A stretch of 64,000 nt of DNA, taken from the NCBI GenBank assembly GCA_006226595.1, contig SBGP01000103.1:90451-154450 (forward strand), in the 5' to 3' direction. The stretch comes from Deltaproteobacteria bacterium. GTDB lineage: Bacteria > Myxococcota_A > UBA796 > GCA-2862545. Each line of letters starts with the position of its first letter. Position 1 is the stretch's first letter. The notes under the pieces were generated by a model, which searched no databases, was not told the origin of the DNA, and was given only the letters and a program-made list of their open reading frames with translations. Position numbers and translations under genes: made by a program. Below are positions 7,438-15,723 of the stretch, one piece after another.

Positions 7438-8850
7438 TCACGAGGTGGCCTCCGCCGACGCCCAGTACTCGATGTACCCGAGGCGCTCGGGGAGCCTGAG
7501 CACGCGCGTGGTCCAGAACCGCTCGAGAGCGCCGCGGGGCGCGAGGTCCATCACGCCGAGCACGTGCAGGCGGCCGTCGGGGAGGGGTCGCGTGGTGAAG
7601 CGCACGCGAAACGGCCCGGGGCTGCGAGCGAATCCGCGGATCCACAGGCCGACCACCGTCATCGACAGGCCGCCATCGTCGAGGATCTCGGTGCACATGC
7701 GGGCCCCGACGCCGAGCTCTTGAAACACTTCGACGAGGGTCGCTTCGCCATCGGCCTGGCGAACGACGAAGTCGCTGTCGAACACGCGGATCTCGTCCGC
7801 ACACCAGAACTCGCGCACGAAGTGCAGCGAGCCATCGTCCCGGCGGAAGAGGCGAAAGCGTGCGTCGACGTCCTCGAGGTGGCTCTCGTACATGCCCTGC
7901 CCGAGCAGGATGGTGGCGACGCGGGCCACCGCGGGAAAGCCCAGGTAGGGCTCGAGGTGGACGCGCGCAGTCATGCGAAAGTCGCTCATCCGGTCGAACA
8001 GCCGGTACACCTGCGGGTGCAGCTGATCGACCTCGTCTCCGAGCACCGCGCGCAGGTTGGGAACCAGGGACCACGCCTCCCCGATGCGCTCAGCGCCGCG
8101 CGCCCTCCGGCGCACGCCGATACGCCACGTGCGGCCCAGGACACCGAGCCGGGCGGTGTTGTGGACCAGCTGTGCGACCAGGGCTCGGTCGCTCGGCAGC
8201 CCATCCGGGGCGCGCGGGCCGCCGAACAGCGTGGCGGCCGCGGCTCGTCCCACGTAGGTGCGCACGATCATCATGCCCGTGCGGATCTGTCGGCGAAGGA
8301 CCTCCCACAGCGTGCTCGCGAGAGCGGTCTCGAGGGCGAGCTCGCCAGAGAGGGCCTGCCGGTCGGCGACACGCGTGCCGAGGGTGACGGCCATGTGCTC
8401 TTCGAGCAGTGCCCAGCCGGGGTCGTCGGCGTGTGCGGCCCGCTCTTCGGCGAACAGGGCGAGCAGGCCCTGGGCACGGACCTTCTCCATGTCTTCGAGG
8501 TGGGCCTGGAGCCAGCACTCTTCGCGATAGTCCTGAGGTCGTGCCTCGTCGTGACTGCGGACGTAGCGCTCCCAAGCCTCGGAGCGCGGCACCTGTTGGC
8601 TGCTCACCGGCATCAGCGTGTCCCCGATGCGGTGGTAGGCCTCGGACATGGCCGCCGAGCGGGTGAGCGCGATGCTCGCCGCGGCGAGCTGGTGCAAGGT
8701 GCCGAGGCGTGCGGGATACCGCGCGTAGAACCGGGACAGGCGTCGTGCCCGCTCACGGGCGTGACGCGAGCGCTCGACGAACGCCGCGACGTCGCGGGCG
8801 CCATAGCGCTCGGCCTCGCGCAGCTCGCTCGGGTGGGGAGGGGTGTTCAC
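7438..8850 (-). CDS. Conserved-looking protein of unknown function
   Basis: A 470-residue open frame with strong G/C in third codon positions begins at a GTG (8848-8850). There is no signal peptide and no clear membrane segment. The N-terminal half is Arg/Ala-rich and helical. The C-terminal 200 residues look like a mixed alpha/beta domain (FRLFRRDDGSLHFVREFW, FRVRFTTRPLPDGRLHVLGV) that by eye faintly recalls the uncharacterised DUF4166 group, a resemblance I cannot confirm. It lies 44 bases upstream of the alkaline-phosphatase-superfamily gene on the same strand and is probably co-transcribed. I assign no function. Confidence 0.6.
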   Translation of the reverse strand: MNTPPHPSELREAERYGARDVAAFVERSRHARERARRLSRFYARYPARLGTLHQLAAASIALTRSAAMSEAYHRIGDTLMPVSSQQVPRSEAWERYVRSHDEARPQDYREECWLQAHLEDMEKVRAQGLLALFAEERAAHADDPGWALLEEHMAVTLGTRVADRQALSGELALETALASTLWEVLRRQIRTGMMIVRTYVGRAAAATLFGGPRAPDGLPSDRALVAQLVHNTARLGVLGRTWRIGVRRRARGAERIGEAWSLVPNLRAVLGDEVDQLHPQVYRLFDRMSDFRMTARVHLEPYLGFPAVARVATILLGQGMYESHLEDVDARFRLFRRDDGSLHFVREFWCADEIRVFDSDFVVRQADGEATLVEVFQELGVGARMCTEILDDGGLSMTVVGLWIRGFARSPGPFRVRFTTRPLPDGRLHVLGVMDLAPRGALERFWTTRVLRLPERLGYIEYWASAEATS

Positions 8851-8881
8851 GTCCCGAGCCTACCTGGGAGCCCGAAACGAC

Positions 8882-8909
8882 AAAACCCCTCCGAGCAAGC
8901 TCGGAGGGG
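8882..8909 (-). terminator. Intrinsic terminator downstream of tRNA-Val
   Basis: On the minus strand, CCCCTCCGAG and CTCGGAGGGG form a perfect 10-bp stem with a four-base loop (plus-strand arms 8886-8895 and 8900-8909), followed by TTTTG. It begins eight bases after the CCA end of the tRNA. Confidence 0.85.
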
Positions 8910-8916
8910 CTGTCGA

Positions 8917-8991
8917 TGGTGGGCGATACTGGACTTGAACCAGTGACTTCCACCGTGTGAAGGTGGCACTCTCCCACTGAGTTAATCGCCC
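8917..8991 (-). tRNA. tRNA-Val, anticodon CAC
   Basis: Read on the minus strand, the 75-base sequence folds into a cloverleaf: acceptor stem GGGCGAT/ATCGCCC, D-arm with AGTGGGA in the loop, anticodon stem CCACC/GGTGG with loop TTCACAC (anticodon CAC), a five-base variable loop, T-arm ACTGG/CCAGT with loop TTCAAGT, discriminator A and an encoded CCA end. CAC decodes the valine codon GUG, heavily used in this GC-rich genome. Confidence 0.95.
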
Positions 8992-9012
8992 GGAGAGGTT
9001 TGAACGCCCCGC

Positions 9013-9041
9013 GTCTTATGCGGGCCTGTGAGAAGCGTCAA
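9013..9041 (-). promoter_or_regulatory. Sigma-70-like promoter for tRNA-Val
   Basis: On the minus strand TTGACG (9041-9036) is followed after exactly 17 bases by TAAGAC (9018-9013), placing a start site a few bases before the tRNA. The -35 box matches consensus at five of six positions; the -10 box is weaker. Confidence 0.55.
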
Positions 9042-9107
9042 GGCGAGTTGTGGTGATTGCCGATCCGCACCTTGGCGGCGCTCGCTGCGTGCTAACGTTC
9101 TCGACTC

Positions 9108-9689
9108 ATGGTTCCGAGCGACTTTCGGCTTCCCAACGTGGCCAACGGCCTGATCACCCGCCTCGAGGGCACACGGCGGAGCTATGCCGACGATCCGGAG
9201 TCCGCGAAGGCGGAGTTCCAGCGGATCTCTGAGGAGCACGTCGCTGCCGCCGCCGACGAACTCGCATCGCTCGACCTCGACGAGCACGACGGGCACCGGC
9301 GCTTCCTCGAGCAGGAGATCCGCCAGACCTTCCTGCCGCGCTACACGCGCCTGGCCGAGCGCATGAACGCACTCGAGTCGACCAACTTCGGCCTCGGCGC
9401 CCTCGGAGAGCCGGCTGGCCGGGTCGCGCTCGTCGCCGTCGCCCTCGTCGGTCTGATGTTCTTCCTCCGCCTGATCTACCTTCCGTGGGCCTGGCCCATG
9501 TTCCTCGTCGATGTGTCGGTGCCGTTCTGGCCCGACATCCTTCGCGTGCTCTATCGGCGCCGCTATGCGGCCCAGCTGCAGGAGCTGCTCGACGACCTCG
9601 GCGCGATTCAGGAACAGGCCACTACGTACGCACCGAGCTCGGTCGAGACCGAGCCCCCCAGACCTCGACCCCAGCGGGAGGCCCAGTGA
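9108..9689 (+). CDS. Membrane-anchored protein of unknown function preceding the SPFH genes
   Basis: The 193-residue protein has a helical, charged N-terminal region (about 1-100) and one or two membrane segments at about 104-140 (VALVAVALVGLMFFLRLIYL and the following WPMFLVDVSV). The C-terminus is Pro/Arg-rich. I do not recognise the family. Its stop overlaps the GTG of the first SPFH gene by four bases, so the three genes 9108-11745 are very probably one operon and this protein may be a partner of the SPFH pair. Confidence 0.65.
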   Translation: MVPSDFRLPNVANGLITRLEGTRRSYADDPESAKAEFQRISEEHVAAAADELASLDLDEHDGHRRFLEQEIRQTFLPRYTRLAERMNALESTNFGLGALGEPAGRVALVAVALVGLMFFLRLIYLPWAWPMFLVDVSVPFWPDILRVLYRRRYAAQLQELLDDLGAIQEQATTYAPSSVETEPPRPRPQREAQ

Positions 9690-10732
9690 CCACCGTCAAG
9701 CTCGCTCCACCCCTCAAGCGAGGCCCGCTCCGTGGGCCGGTGGCGGGGGCCGTCGCAGGCGCCGTGCTCATCGGTGCCGCGGCCCTGTGGTTCTCGTTCA
9801 CGCAGTACGTCGAGCCCGATCAGTTCGCGGTGAAGCAGGTGTACTTCGGCCCCCAACAGGGTGTCGGAGAGAGCGTGTACGGACCCGGCCTGCACTTCGT
9901 GCTCCCCGGCTACGAGCGCCTGCACGTGTTCCCGCGGGACATGCAGATCCTCGATCTGAACGACGGCCACGGCAGTAGCGTGATCCCCGATGGGGACGGC
10001 CTGACCGCCGCGCCCATCCGCATCCAGACCTCCGAGGGCTACCAGGTCACCGTGGACATCACCATGCTCTACCGCGTGGTCGACCCGTACACGGTGCTCA
10101 CCAAGGTCGGCACCGGGCGGCTGTACGAGTCCAAGGTCGTGCTGCGGCGCTCGGACAAGATCCTGCGCCAGACCCTCGGTCAGCTCAACGCCGAGGACTT
10201 CTACAGCGACACCGTGCGCATGCAAGCGGCCGAAGAGGCGCGCAAGCTGCTGCAGGAAGACCTCGACGACTGGGGCATCCAGGTCTGGGCCGTGCTCGTG
10301 CGCGACTACACCTACGACGATCGCTACCAGGAAGCGATCGAGCAGCGGAAGATCCAGGACCAGACGGTCTTCAAGAACCAGGCCGAGGCCGTCGCCGCAG
10401 AACGGGAGGCCGAGCGACAGCGCGTGCTTGCCGAGGGCAAGGCCACCGTCGACGTCGAGGGGGAGCGCGGACGCGCCGAGGTCCGCAAGATCGCGGCAGA
10501 TGCCGACCTGTACTACCGCCAGCGCATCGCCGAGGGGGACCTCCTCGTCGCGCTCGCCGAGGCCGAGGGCACCAAGCTCGAGAACGCTGCACTGCGGGTT
10601 CCGGGCGCCACCAACATCGTCGGCATCGAGATGGCCAAGGCCCTCGATGGCACCGAGGTGATCATCGTGTCGACCACCGGACAGGGCGCGATGAATCCGC
10701 TCGACCTCGATGCGCTGCTGGAGGGCTGGTAA
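9686..10732 (+). CDS. SPFH/band-7 domain membrane protein
   Basis: The GTG start at 9686 gives 348 residues: a single N-terminal membrane segment at about 19-36, then a band-7/SPFH domain (YVEPDQFAVKQVYFGPQQGV..., YQVTVDITMLYRVVDPYTVL) and a long charged coiled-coil (about 205-290, KNQAEAVAAEREAERQRVLA...). SPFH proteins such as HflK, QmcA and prohibitins form large rings that organise membranes or hold proteases. The topology suggests one anchor with the domain on one side of the inner membrane. It overlaps the preceding and following genes by four and one bases, marking a coupled pair with the next SPFH gene. Confidence 0.85.
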   Translation: MTTVKLAPPLKRGPLRGPVAGAVAGAVLIGAAALWFSFTQYVEPDQFAVKQVYFGPQQGVGESVYGPGLHFVLPGYERLHVFPRDMQILDLNDGHGSSVIPDGDGLTAAPIRIQTSEGYQVTVDITMLYRVVDPYTVLTKVGTGRLYESKVVLRRSDKILRQTLGQLNAEDFYSDTVRMQAAEEARKLLQEDLDDWGIQVWAVLVRDYTYDDRYQEAIEQRKIQDQTVFKNQAEAVAAEREAERQRVLAEGKATVDVEGERGRAEVRKIAADADLYYRQRIAEGDLLVALAEAEGTKLENAALRVPGATNIVGIEMAKALDGTEVIIVSTTGQGAMNPLDLDALLEGW

Positions 10733-11745
10733 TGCGTCACCTCAAGCCCTTGTTTGTCGCCGCACTCGCGGTCGCCCTCACCGGATGCACCGCGTCCACG
10801 GAGTCGACCGAGGTCGGCGTGCTCACCGCCAAGGCCCACCCGCTCTACGGGCGCGGTGTTCAGGATCAGGTGCAGCCACAGGGCGGTACCTACTTCATGA
10901 TCCGCCCGCTGTGGGACTGGCACGTCTACGACATCGGCCTGCAGAACCTCGAGATGCTCCGCGAGACCGGCGAAGGAAGCCGCTCTGGAGATGACTCGCT
11001 GCGGTTCAAGACCATCGATGGCAACGACATCTCCGTCAACGTGACCATCGCGTGGACCATCGCTTCCGATGAGGCGCCGTACCAGCTGCGCTTCGTCGGC
11101 AGCAGCACCAACGAGGTCGAGGAGAAGCTCGTCCGGCCAGTGTCCCGCACGCTGGTCCGCGATGTGCTCAACCAGCTCACCTCGGAGGAGTACTACCAGG
11201 CGGATCGCCGCTTCGAGATGGCCGAAGAGGCAAAGCGACGGCTGAACGCCGTGCTCAACCCCGAAGGCGTCCTCATCGAGAACGTCCTCCTCGGCGAGCA
11301 CAAGTTCAACGCCACCTACGAACAGACCATCCGCGACAAGAAGGTCGCCGAGCAGGAGGCGGCCCGGCTGACCTCCGAGACTCGCGCGGCCAAGGAAGAG
11401 ATGACCCGCGACCTCGAGCGCGCCAAGGGCACCGTCGGCCAGCAGATCGAGCAGGCTCGCGGCGAGTCCGAGAAGCGACGTCTCGAGGCGGACGCGCTGT
11501 ACTTCGAGCGCCAGCGTCAGGCCGAGGCCATCCTCGCAGAGAAGCGAGCGCTCGCCGAGGGCCTCACCGAGCGCGCGCGGGCGATGAGCGGTGCCGGCGG
11601 TGAGGCGATGGTCAAGCTCAAGGTCGCGGAAGCGCTCAAGGGCAAGAAGATCATCTTCATTCCCGCGGGCTCGGGCATGGATCTGCGCAACACCGACGTG
11701 AACGAGCTCCTCGAGGTCTACGGGGCGAAGAGCCTCTCGAAGTGA
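10732..11745 (+). CDS. SPFH/band-7 domain lipoprotein
   Basis: The 337-residue product begins with a lipoprotein signal peptide whose lipobox LTGC puts the lipidated Cys at residue 19. An SPFH domain follows (about 25-200, with ISVNVTIAWTIASDEAPYQL) and then an Ala/Glu/Arg-rich coiled coil (about 205-285). Most SPFH proteins are held by a membrane helix or hairpin; a lipid anchor implies a periplasmic or outer-membrane location. Its ATG overlaps the stop of the first SPFH gene (TAATG), so the two are made together and may form a hetero-oligomer spanning two membranes, which is inference. Confidence 0.85.
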   Translation: MRHLKPLFVAALAVALTGCTASTESTEVGVLTAKAHPLYGRGVQDQVQPQGGTYFMIRPLWDWHVYDIGLQNLEMLRETGEGSRSGDDSLRFKTIDGNDISVNVTIAWTIASDEAPYQLRFVGSSTNEVEEKLVRPVSRTLVRDVLNQLTSEEYYQADRRFEMAEEAKRRLNAVLNPEGVLIENVLLGEHKFNATYEQTIRDKKVAEQEAARLTSETRAAKEEMTRDLERAKGTVGQQIEQARGESEKRRLEADALYFERQRQAEAILAEKRALAEGLTERARAMSGAGGEAMVKLKVAEALKGKKIIFIPAGSGMDLRNTDVNELLEVYGAKSLSK

Positions 11746-12155
11746 GTCGGGGGCCGGCCTCGGTCGGCTTCGCCGCCGCCATTCTCGGGCTCGGGCTTGT
11801 GTGGTGGGCGGTGGAGGATCGGGTGTCGGCGCCGGAGCTCGGCTCGCCGAACCTCGCGGCAGGGGCTGAGGTCATCCTGCCGATCGGCCGGGTCGTGGCC
11901 GTGGACGGTGAGCTCGCACAGCTTCGCAAGGAACCCGAGGTCTACACGGTTCGCGGGGAGGCGGCCTTCGCGGTCGGCGAGGAGTGGACGGTGGGTGGCA
12001 CGTGGACCGGCGACTCGGTGGAGCTCGCGTGGGCGGTGCCACATCCGGATCGAGGCGGGAAGAAGTGGCTCGGTGGCCTCGGGCTCGTGCTGGTGCTTGG
12101 CGCGCTCGCCCGGGGGGTTCGCGGTCGCCCCGGACGGATGACGCTGCGTGGCTGA
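11742..12155 (+). CDS. Small membrane protein of unknown function
   Basis: A GTG at 11742 overlaps the SPFH lipoprotein stop by four bases and opens a 137-residue frame. Hydrophobic segments lie at about 8-24 and 108-122, enclosing an 80-residue hydrophilic, strand-rich region that would face the periplasm (IGRVVAVDGELAQLRKEPEV). The family is not recognised. Coupling to the SPFH genes suggests a shared role. Confidence 0.6.
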   Translation: MSRGPASVGFAAAILGLGLVWWAVEDRVSAPELGSPNLAAGAEVILPIGRVVAVDGELAQLRKEPEVYTVRGEAAFAVGEEWTVGGTWTGDSVELAWAVPHPDRGGKKWLGGLGLVLVLGALARGVRGRPGRMTLRG

Positions 12156-12660
12156 TCTCGTCACCCATGCGTGTGTGGGCGCGCTGCTCGGTCTGCGCTG
12201 GGGCAGGGGGGCGCTCGCGCTCTCAGTGGCTGGGAGCGCGCTTCCAGACGTGGTGTCCCGTGTGCCGGGTCTCGCGCTCGAGGCGCTGGGCGTCACGCTC
12301 GAGCCGGTGCACGCGGTGCTCGTCATCGGACACGCGCCGCTCGGTAGCGCCCTGTGGGTGGGGCTGCTCGCCCAGCTGTTCGCGGACCGGCGCACGGCTG
12401 CGGGCTGGCTTGGTCTCGGAGTGCTCTCGCACTACGTCCTCGACCTTCTCCAGGACCACCATGGCGTGGGCTACCGCCTGCTCGTGCCGCTCAGCGGCGC
12501 GCGGTGGGAGCTCGGATGGATCGGCTCCGAGGCCACGGTCGACTGGGCCGTCCCGCTGCTGGTGTTCACCGCACTGGCGGTCGCGTGGTTCGGGGAGCGA
12601 AGCGACGAAGATCGTCGAAGAACGACTGACGAAGGCTCCGTCGATCTTCGACGCCGCTAG
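12148..12660 (+). CDS. YdjM/DUF457-type membrane-bound metal-dependent hydrolase
   Basis: The 170-residue protein has several hydrophobic segments and the pattern of the YdjM group: VTHACVGALLG near the N-terminus, ALPDVVSR, a second His in LVIGHAPLGSALW and LGVLSHYVLDLLQDHHGVGY. These His and Asp residues would bind metal at the membrane face. Family members are inner-membrane proteins of uncertain substrate. The GTG start overlaps the preceding gene by eight bases. The last 20 residues (SDEDRRRTTDEGSVDLRRR) are charged. Confidence 0.65.
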   Translation: MADLVTHACVGALLGLRWGRGALALSVAGSALPDVVSRVPGLALEALGVTLEPVHAVLVIGHAPLGSALWVGLLAQLFADRRTAAGWLGLGVLSHYVLDLLQDHHGVGYRLLVPLSGARWELGWIGSEATVDWAVPLLVFTALAVAWFGERSDEDRRRTTDEGSVDLRRR

Positions 12661-12763
12661 GCCGCCGCAGCCGTCGATCCGCTGAACATGAGGGTGGGCG
12701 TGCGTGCCGCTGCTGGCACGGTCCTCGCTTTGAGGGGAGGCGAACCCCAACAAGGAGGACCTC

Positions 12764-13162
12764 ATGCGAGGCATCAACCAGATCACCCTCATTGGCCGTC
12801 TCGGCCGCGACCCCGAGCTCCGTGTGGGCGCCGCTTCCGGCCGGAAGGTGGCGACCCTCTCGATTGCGACCAACCGAAGCTACAAGCGCGACGACCAGTG
12901 GGTCGAGAACACCGACTGGCACAAGGTGAAGTGCTTCGACCGTCTCGCCGAGCAGGTGCTGTCCCTGCACAAGGGCGATGCGGTCGGCGTGCAGGGCACG
13001 CTCGTGTACGACAAGTGGACCGACGCCAGCGGGAACAGCCGGATGCACGCGGTGATTCGCGCCAACCAGGTCGAGTTCATCCGCGCGCCCCAGGCTCAGT
13101 CGCAGGGTCGGCTGCCCGTGTCGCCCGCGGGGTCGAACCCCGAGGCCATCGAACACGTGTGA
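12764..13162 (+). CDS. ssb: Single-stranded DNA-binding protein
   Basis: The 132-residue product is an SSB OB-fold: INQITLIGRLGRDPEL at the start, VENTDWHKVKCFDRLAEQVL in the middle and GNSRMHAVIRANQVEFI at the end of the fold. The ribosome-binding site is excellent (AAGGAGGACCTC before ATG). SSB coats single-stranded DNA in replication and repair. The short C-terminal tail ends NPEAIEHV and lacks the acidic DDDIPF-like tip that normally recruits partner proteins. It may therefore be a secondary SSB rather than the main replication one; a search of the whole genome would tell. Confidence 0.9.
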   Translation: MRGINQITLIGRLGRDPELRVGAASGRKVATLSIATNRSYKRDDQWVENTDWHKVKCFDRLAEQVLSLHKGDAVGVQGTLVYDKWTDASGNSRMHAVIRANQVEFIRAPQAQSQGRLPVSPAGSNPEAIEHV

Positions 13163-13194
13163 GTCGGCGTGCGGCGGGCGAGCGGCGGGATAGG

Positions 13195-13210
13195 CCTCCT
13201 TCGTTGGAGG
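13195..13210 (+). promoter_or_regulatory. Small hairpin that would sequester the ribosome-binding site of the M48 gene
   Basis: CCTCC at 13196-13200 region can pair with GGAGG at 13206-13210, the ribosome-binding site lying seven bases before the ATG at 13218. The stem is only about five base pairs, so any effect on translation is speculative. Confidence 0.25.
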
Positions 13211-13217
13211 TTCGTTC

Positions 13218-14033
13218 ATGCGCACTCGTTCGCTCGCCGCTCTCGCGGTCGGGGCCGTGCTCGCCACGGCCTGCGCCAAGGTCCCGTACACCGGCCGTCG
13301 GCAGTTCAACCTGGTGCCCGACGCGATCATGAACGGGCTCGGCAAGCAGTCGTACGCGAGCATGCTCGGCGGCGCCCAGGTGAAGAAGAGCGGGCGCGAG
13401 TCCGAGGTGCTCACCCAGGTGGGGCGCCGGATCTCCCGGGTTGCGAACAAGCCTGACTACGACTGGCAGTTCTCGATGATCGACGACGCGACGATCAACG
13501 CGTGGTGCCTGCCGGGTGGCTACATCGGCTTCTACACGGGCATCCTCCCGGTGCTTCAGAACGAGGCCGGCATGGCCTTCGTCATGGGACACGAAGTGGG
13601 CCACGCCACCGCGCGCCACGGCGCAGAGCGCCTGTCCCAGAACCTCGCGCTGATGGGCGGACTCGCCGGGCTCGAGCTCTACCTCGCCGGCAAGGAGAAG
13701 ATGACCCCCGAGCAGCGCGGCATCGTGCTCGGCGCCCTCGGCATCGGTGCGCAGGTCGGCGTGATGCTCCCGTTCTCGCGAGCGCACGAGAGCGAGGCCG
13801 ACGTCATCGGGGTGATGTACATGGCGAATGCGGGCTATCCGCCCGCCGAGTCCCTCGACGTCTGGGACCGCATGGCGGCGCAGACCGGTGGCCAGCCACC
13901 GGCGTTCCTGTCGACGCACCCGTCCCACGAGAAGCGCAAGCAGGTCATCCGCGAGTGGCTGCCCCAGGCCCGCAAGCGCTACGAGCGCAACAAGCTGCCG
14001 GGGGACACGCGCGCCACTCTGTGGGGTCGCTGA
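13218..14033 (+). CDS. M48-family metalloprotease lipoprotein (LoiP/BepA-like)
   Basis: The 271-residue protein has a lipoprotein signal peptide with a Cys at residue 19 (ATAC) and the M48 zinc site HEVGH (125-129) followed by ATARH, with the third ligand in ESEAD (191-195). The segment INAWCLPGGYIGFYTGIL is also typical of the family. Such proteases work in the periplasm or at the inner face of the outer membrane and degrade misfolded outer-membrane proteins. All catalytic residues are present. It stands alone between ssb and the kinase gene, with its own leader. Confidence 0.9.
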   Translation: MRTRSLAALAVGAVLATACAKVPYTGRRQFNLVPDAIMNGLGKQSYASMLGGAQVKKSGRESEVLTQVGRRISRVANKPDYDWQFSMIDDATINAWCLPGGYIGFYTGILPVLQNEAGMAFVMGHEVGHATARHGAERLSQNLALMGGLAGLELYLAGKEKMTPEQRGIVLGALGIGAQVGVMLPFSRAHESEADVIGVMYMANAGYPPAESLDVWDRMAAQTGGQPPAFLSTHPSHEKRKQVIREWLPQARKRYERNKLPGDTRATLWGR

Positions 14034-14131
14034 GCCCGGTCTCGGTCGACGACGCCGAAATCTCGGGTCGACCACCGTCCCGGGGACGGCTCGCGATCGG
14101 CTCGCCCGGGTCTCCGTCACGCGGCCTTGGC

Positions 14132-14160
14132 TTGACACGCCCGTGCGGGACAGCGATCTT
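14132..14160 (+). promoter_or_regulatory. Sigma-70-like promoter for the dNK-panB-panC operon
   Basis: A perfect TTGACA at 14132-14137 is followed after 17 bases by GATCTT (14155-14160), which matches -10 consensus at three of six positions. It lies in a 172-base gap upstream of the deoxynucleoside kinase gene, with a start site expected near 14167. Confidence 0.45.
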
Positions 14161-14205
14161 CGGCGACCGGCTCGTGCCTCGGGCCACCGTCACCAGGGGA
14201 GCGTT

Positions 14206-14877
14206 TTGCGGCGCTACATCGCAGTCGAAGGCCTGATCGGAGCCGGCAAGACCACGCTGTGCCGCCTGCTCCAAGAGCACCTCGGTGCGCGGCTGATTCT
14301 CGAGCCGGCCGACCACAATCCGTTCCTGGAGCCGTACTACGCCGATCCGGAGCGGTACGCGTTCCCGGTGCAGATGTTCTACCTGGTGACCCGTTGGCAC
14401 CAGCAGGACTCGATTCGCCAGGAAGAGCTGTTCAGCGACGTGGTGGTCGCCGACTACATCTTCCAGAAGGACCGGATGTTTGCCGAGAAGACCCTCGACG
14501 ACCGCGAGCTCGAGCTCTACGACCGCTTCGCGGGCGTACTCGGCACGCTCGCGCCCAAGCCGGACCTGCTCATCTACCTGGAGGCTCCCACCGAGGTGCT
14601 GATGAAGCGCATCGCGCGTCGCGGCATGCCGGGAGAGCACCAGATCACACCTGAGTACCTTGACGACCTCCGGGCGCGTTACGAGGTTCTCCTCGCAGAG
14701 TGGAGCGATTGCCCGCTACTGCGCATCAACAACCAGGATCTGGACTACGCAGACGATCCCGCTGGCAAGCGAGCGATTCTCGAAAGGGTCGAGCGCGCAC
14801 TTGCCGGTGACATGCCCCCGGGACCCACTGGATCCGATTCGGACCGACAGGGTCAGCTGTTCGGCGCCGGAGGCTGA
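14206..14877 (+). CDS. Deoxynucleoside kinase (dGK/dAK/dCK family)
   Basis: The 223-residue product opens with RRYIAVEGLIGAGKTTLCRL, a P-loop at 9-17, followed by LILEPADHNPFLEPYYADPE and FPVQMFYLVTRWHQQD, all in the order seen in deoxynucleoside kinases. DYIFQKDRMFA contains the DR(S)-like site and LIYLEAPTEVLMKRIARRG the lid region. These enzymes phosphorylate deoxynucleosides for salvage. I chose TTG at 14206 because the protein similarity begins there and AGGGGAG lies just upstream; no ATG or GTG is close. It is the first gene of a run that includes panB and panC; the functional link to pantothenate synthesis is not obvious. Confidence 0.85.
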   Translation: MRRYIAVEGLIGAGKTTLCRLLQEHLGARLILEPADHNPFLEPYYADPERYAFPVQMFYLVTRWHQQDSIRQEELFSDVVVADYIFQKDRMFAEKTLDDRELELYDRFAGVLGTLAPKPDLLIYLEAPTEVLMKRIARRGMPGEHQITPEYLDDLRARYEVLLAEWSDCPLLRINNQDLDYADDPAGKRAILERVERALAGDMPPGPTGSDSDRQGQLFGAGG

Positions 14878-14889
14878 GAGGACAATCAC

Positions 14890-15723
14890 ATGGCCAACAA
14901 GAGCGTGCTGGACCTTCGCAAGCTGAAGGCTGGCAACGACAAGATCGTGATGGTCACCGCGTACGACTACACCATGGCCCGGCTCGTCGACATGGCCGGC
15001 GTGGACATGGTGCTGGTCGGCGACAGCCTCGGAATGGTGGTGCAGGGGCGGCAGGACACGCTGCCGGTCACCCTCGACGAGGTCATCTACCACACGAAGT
15101 GCGTGGCTCGCGGTCTCGAGCAGGCGCACCTCGTGTTCGACATGCCGTTCGGCACCTACCAGGTCTCCGCCGAGCAGGCGCTCGAGAATGCGATCCGCGC
15201 GATCAAGGAGTCCGGGGCCCAGTCGGTCAAGCTCGAGGGCGGTGAGCGCGTTGCCGACGCCATCCGCCTCATGGTCGCCGCCGGCATCCCCGTGGTCGGG
15301 CACGTGGGGCTGACCCCGCAGTCCGTGCACGCGATGGGCGGGTTCAAGGTCCAGGGCCGCACCGATGAAGCTGCTGAGCGCGTGATCCGCGATGCGCTCG
15401 CCGTCCAGGACGCCGGTGCCTTCTGCCTCGTGCTCGAAGGACTGCCGACCGACGTCGCCGCGGAGATCACCGCACGGCTCGAGATCCCGACGATCGGCAT
15501 TGGCGCGGGCCCGCACTGCGACGGCCAGGTGCTCGTGTGCACCGACTTGCTCGGCATGAACCTCGGCTTCAAGCCCAAGTTCGTGAAGCACTACGCGCGG
15601 CTGCAGGAGACCATCCTCGACGCGGTCGGCACGTATGCCTCCGAGGTCCGCACCGGTGCCTTCCCGGACGGCGACCACTCGTTCACGCGCAAGTCGCCCC
15701 GCAAGCTGGCGAAGCTCTACTGA
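14890..15723 (+). CDS. panB: 3-methyl-2-oxobutanoate hydroxymethyltransferase
   Basis: The 277-residue protein matches PanB throughout: VMVTAYDYTMARLVDMAGVD, VGDSLGMVVQG, SVKLEGGERVADAIR, GHVGLTPQSVHAMGGF and TIGIGAGPHCDGQVLV. It adds a hydroxymethyl group from methylene-tetrahydrofolate to 2-oxoisovalerate, giving ketopantoate, the first committed step to pantothenate and coenzyme A. Its stop overlaps the panC start by one base, so the two enzymes are co-translated. Confidence 0.97.
   Translation: MANKSVLDLRKLKAGNDKIVMVTAYDYTMARLVDMAGVDMVLVGDSLGMVVQGRQDTLPVTLDEVIYHTKCVARGLEQAHLVFDMPFGTYQVSAEQALENAIRAIKESGAQSVKLEGGERVADAIRLMVAAGIPVVGHVGLTPQSVHAMGGFKVQGRTDEAAERVIRDALAVQDAGAFCLVLEGLPTDVAAEITARLEIPTIGIGAGPHCDGQVLVCTDLLGMNLGFKPKFVKHYARLQETILDAVGTYASEVRTGAFPDGDHSFTRKSPRKLAKLY

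Noticed and set aside
12606..12652. Overlapping inverted repeats (CGAAGATCG/CGATCTTCG) at the end of the YdjM-like gene
   Set aside because: The loop is long, alternative pairings compete and no T-run follows; they lie in the coding sequence, so I do not call a terminator.
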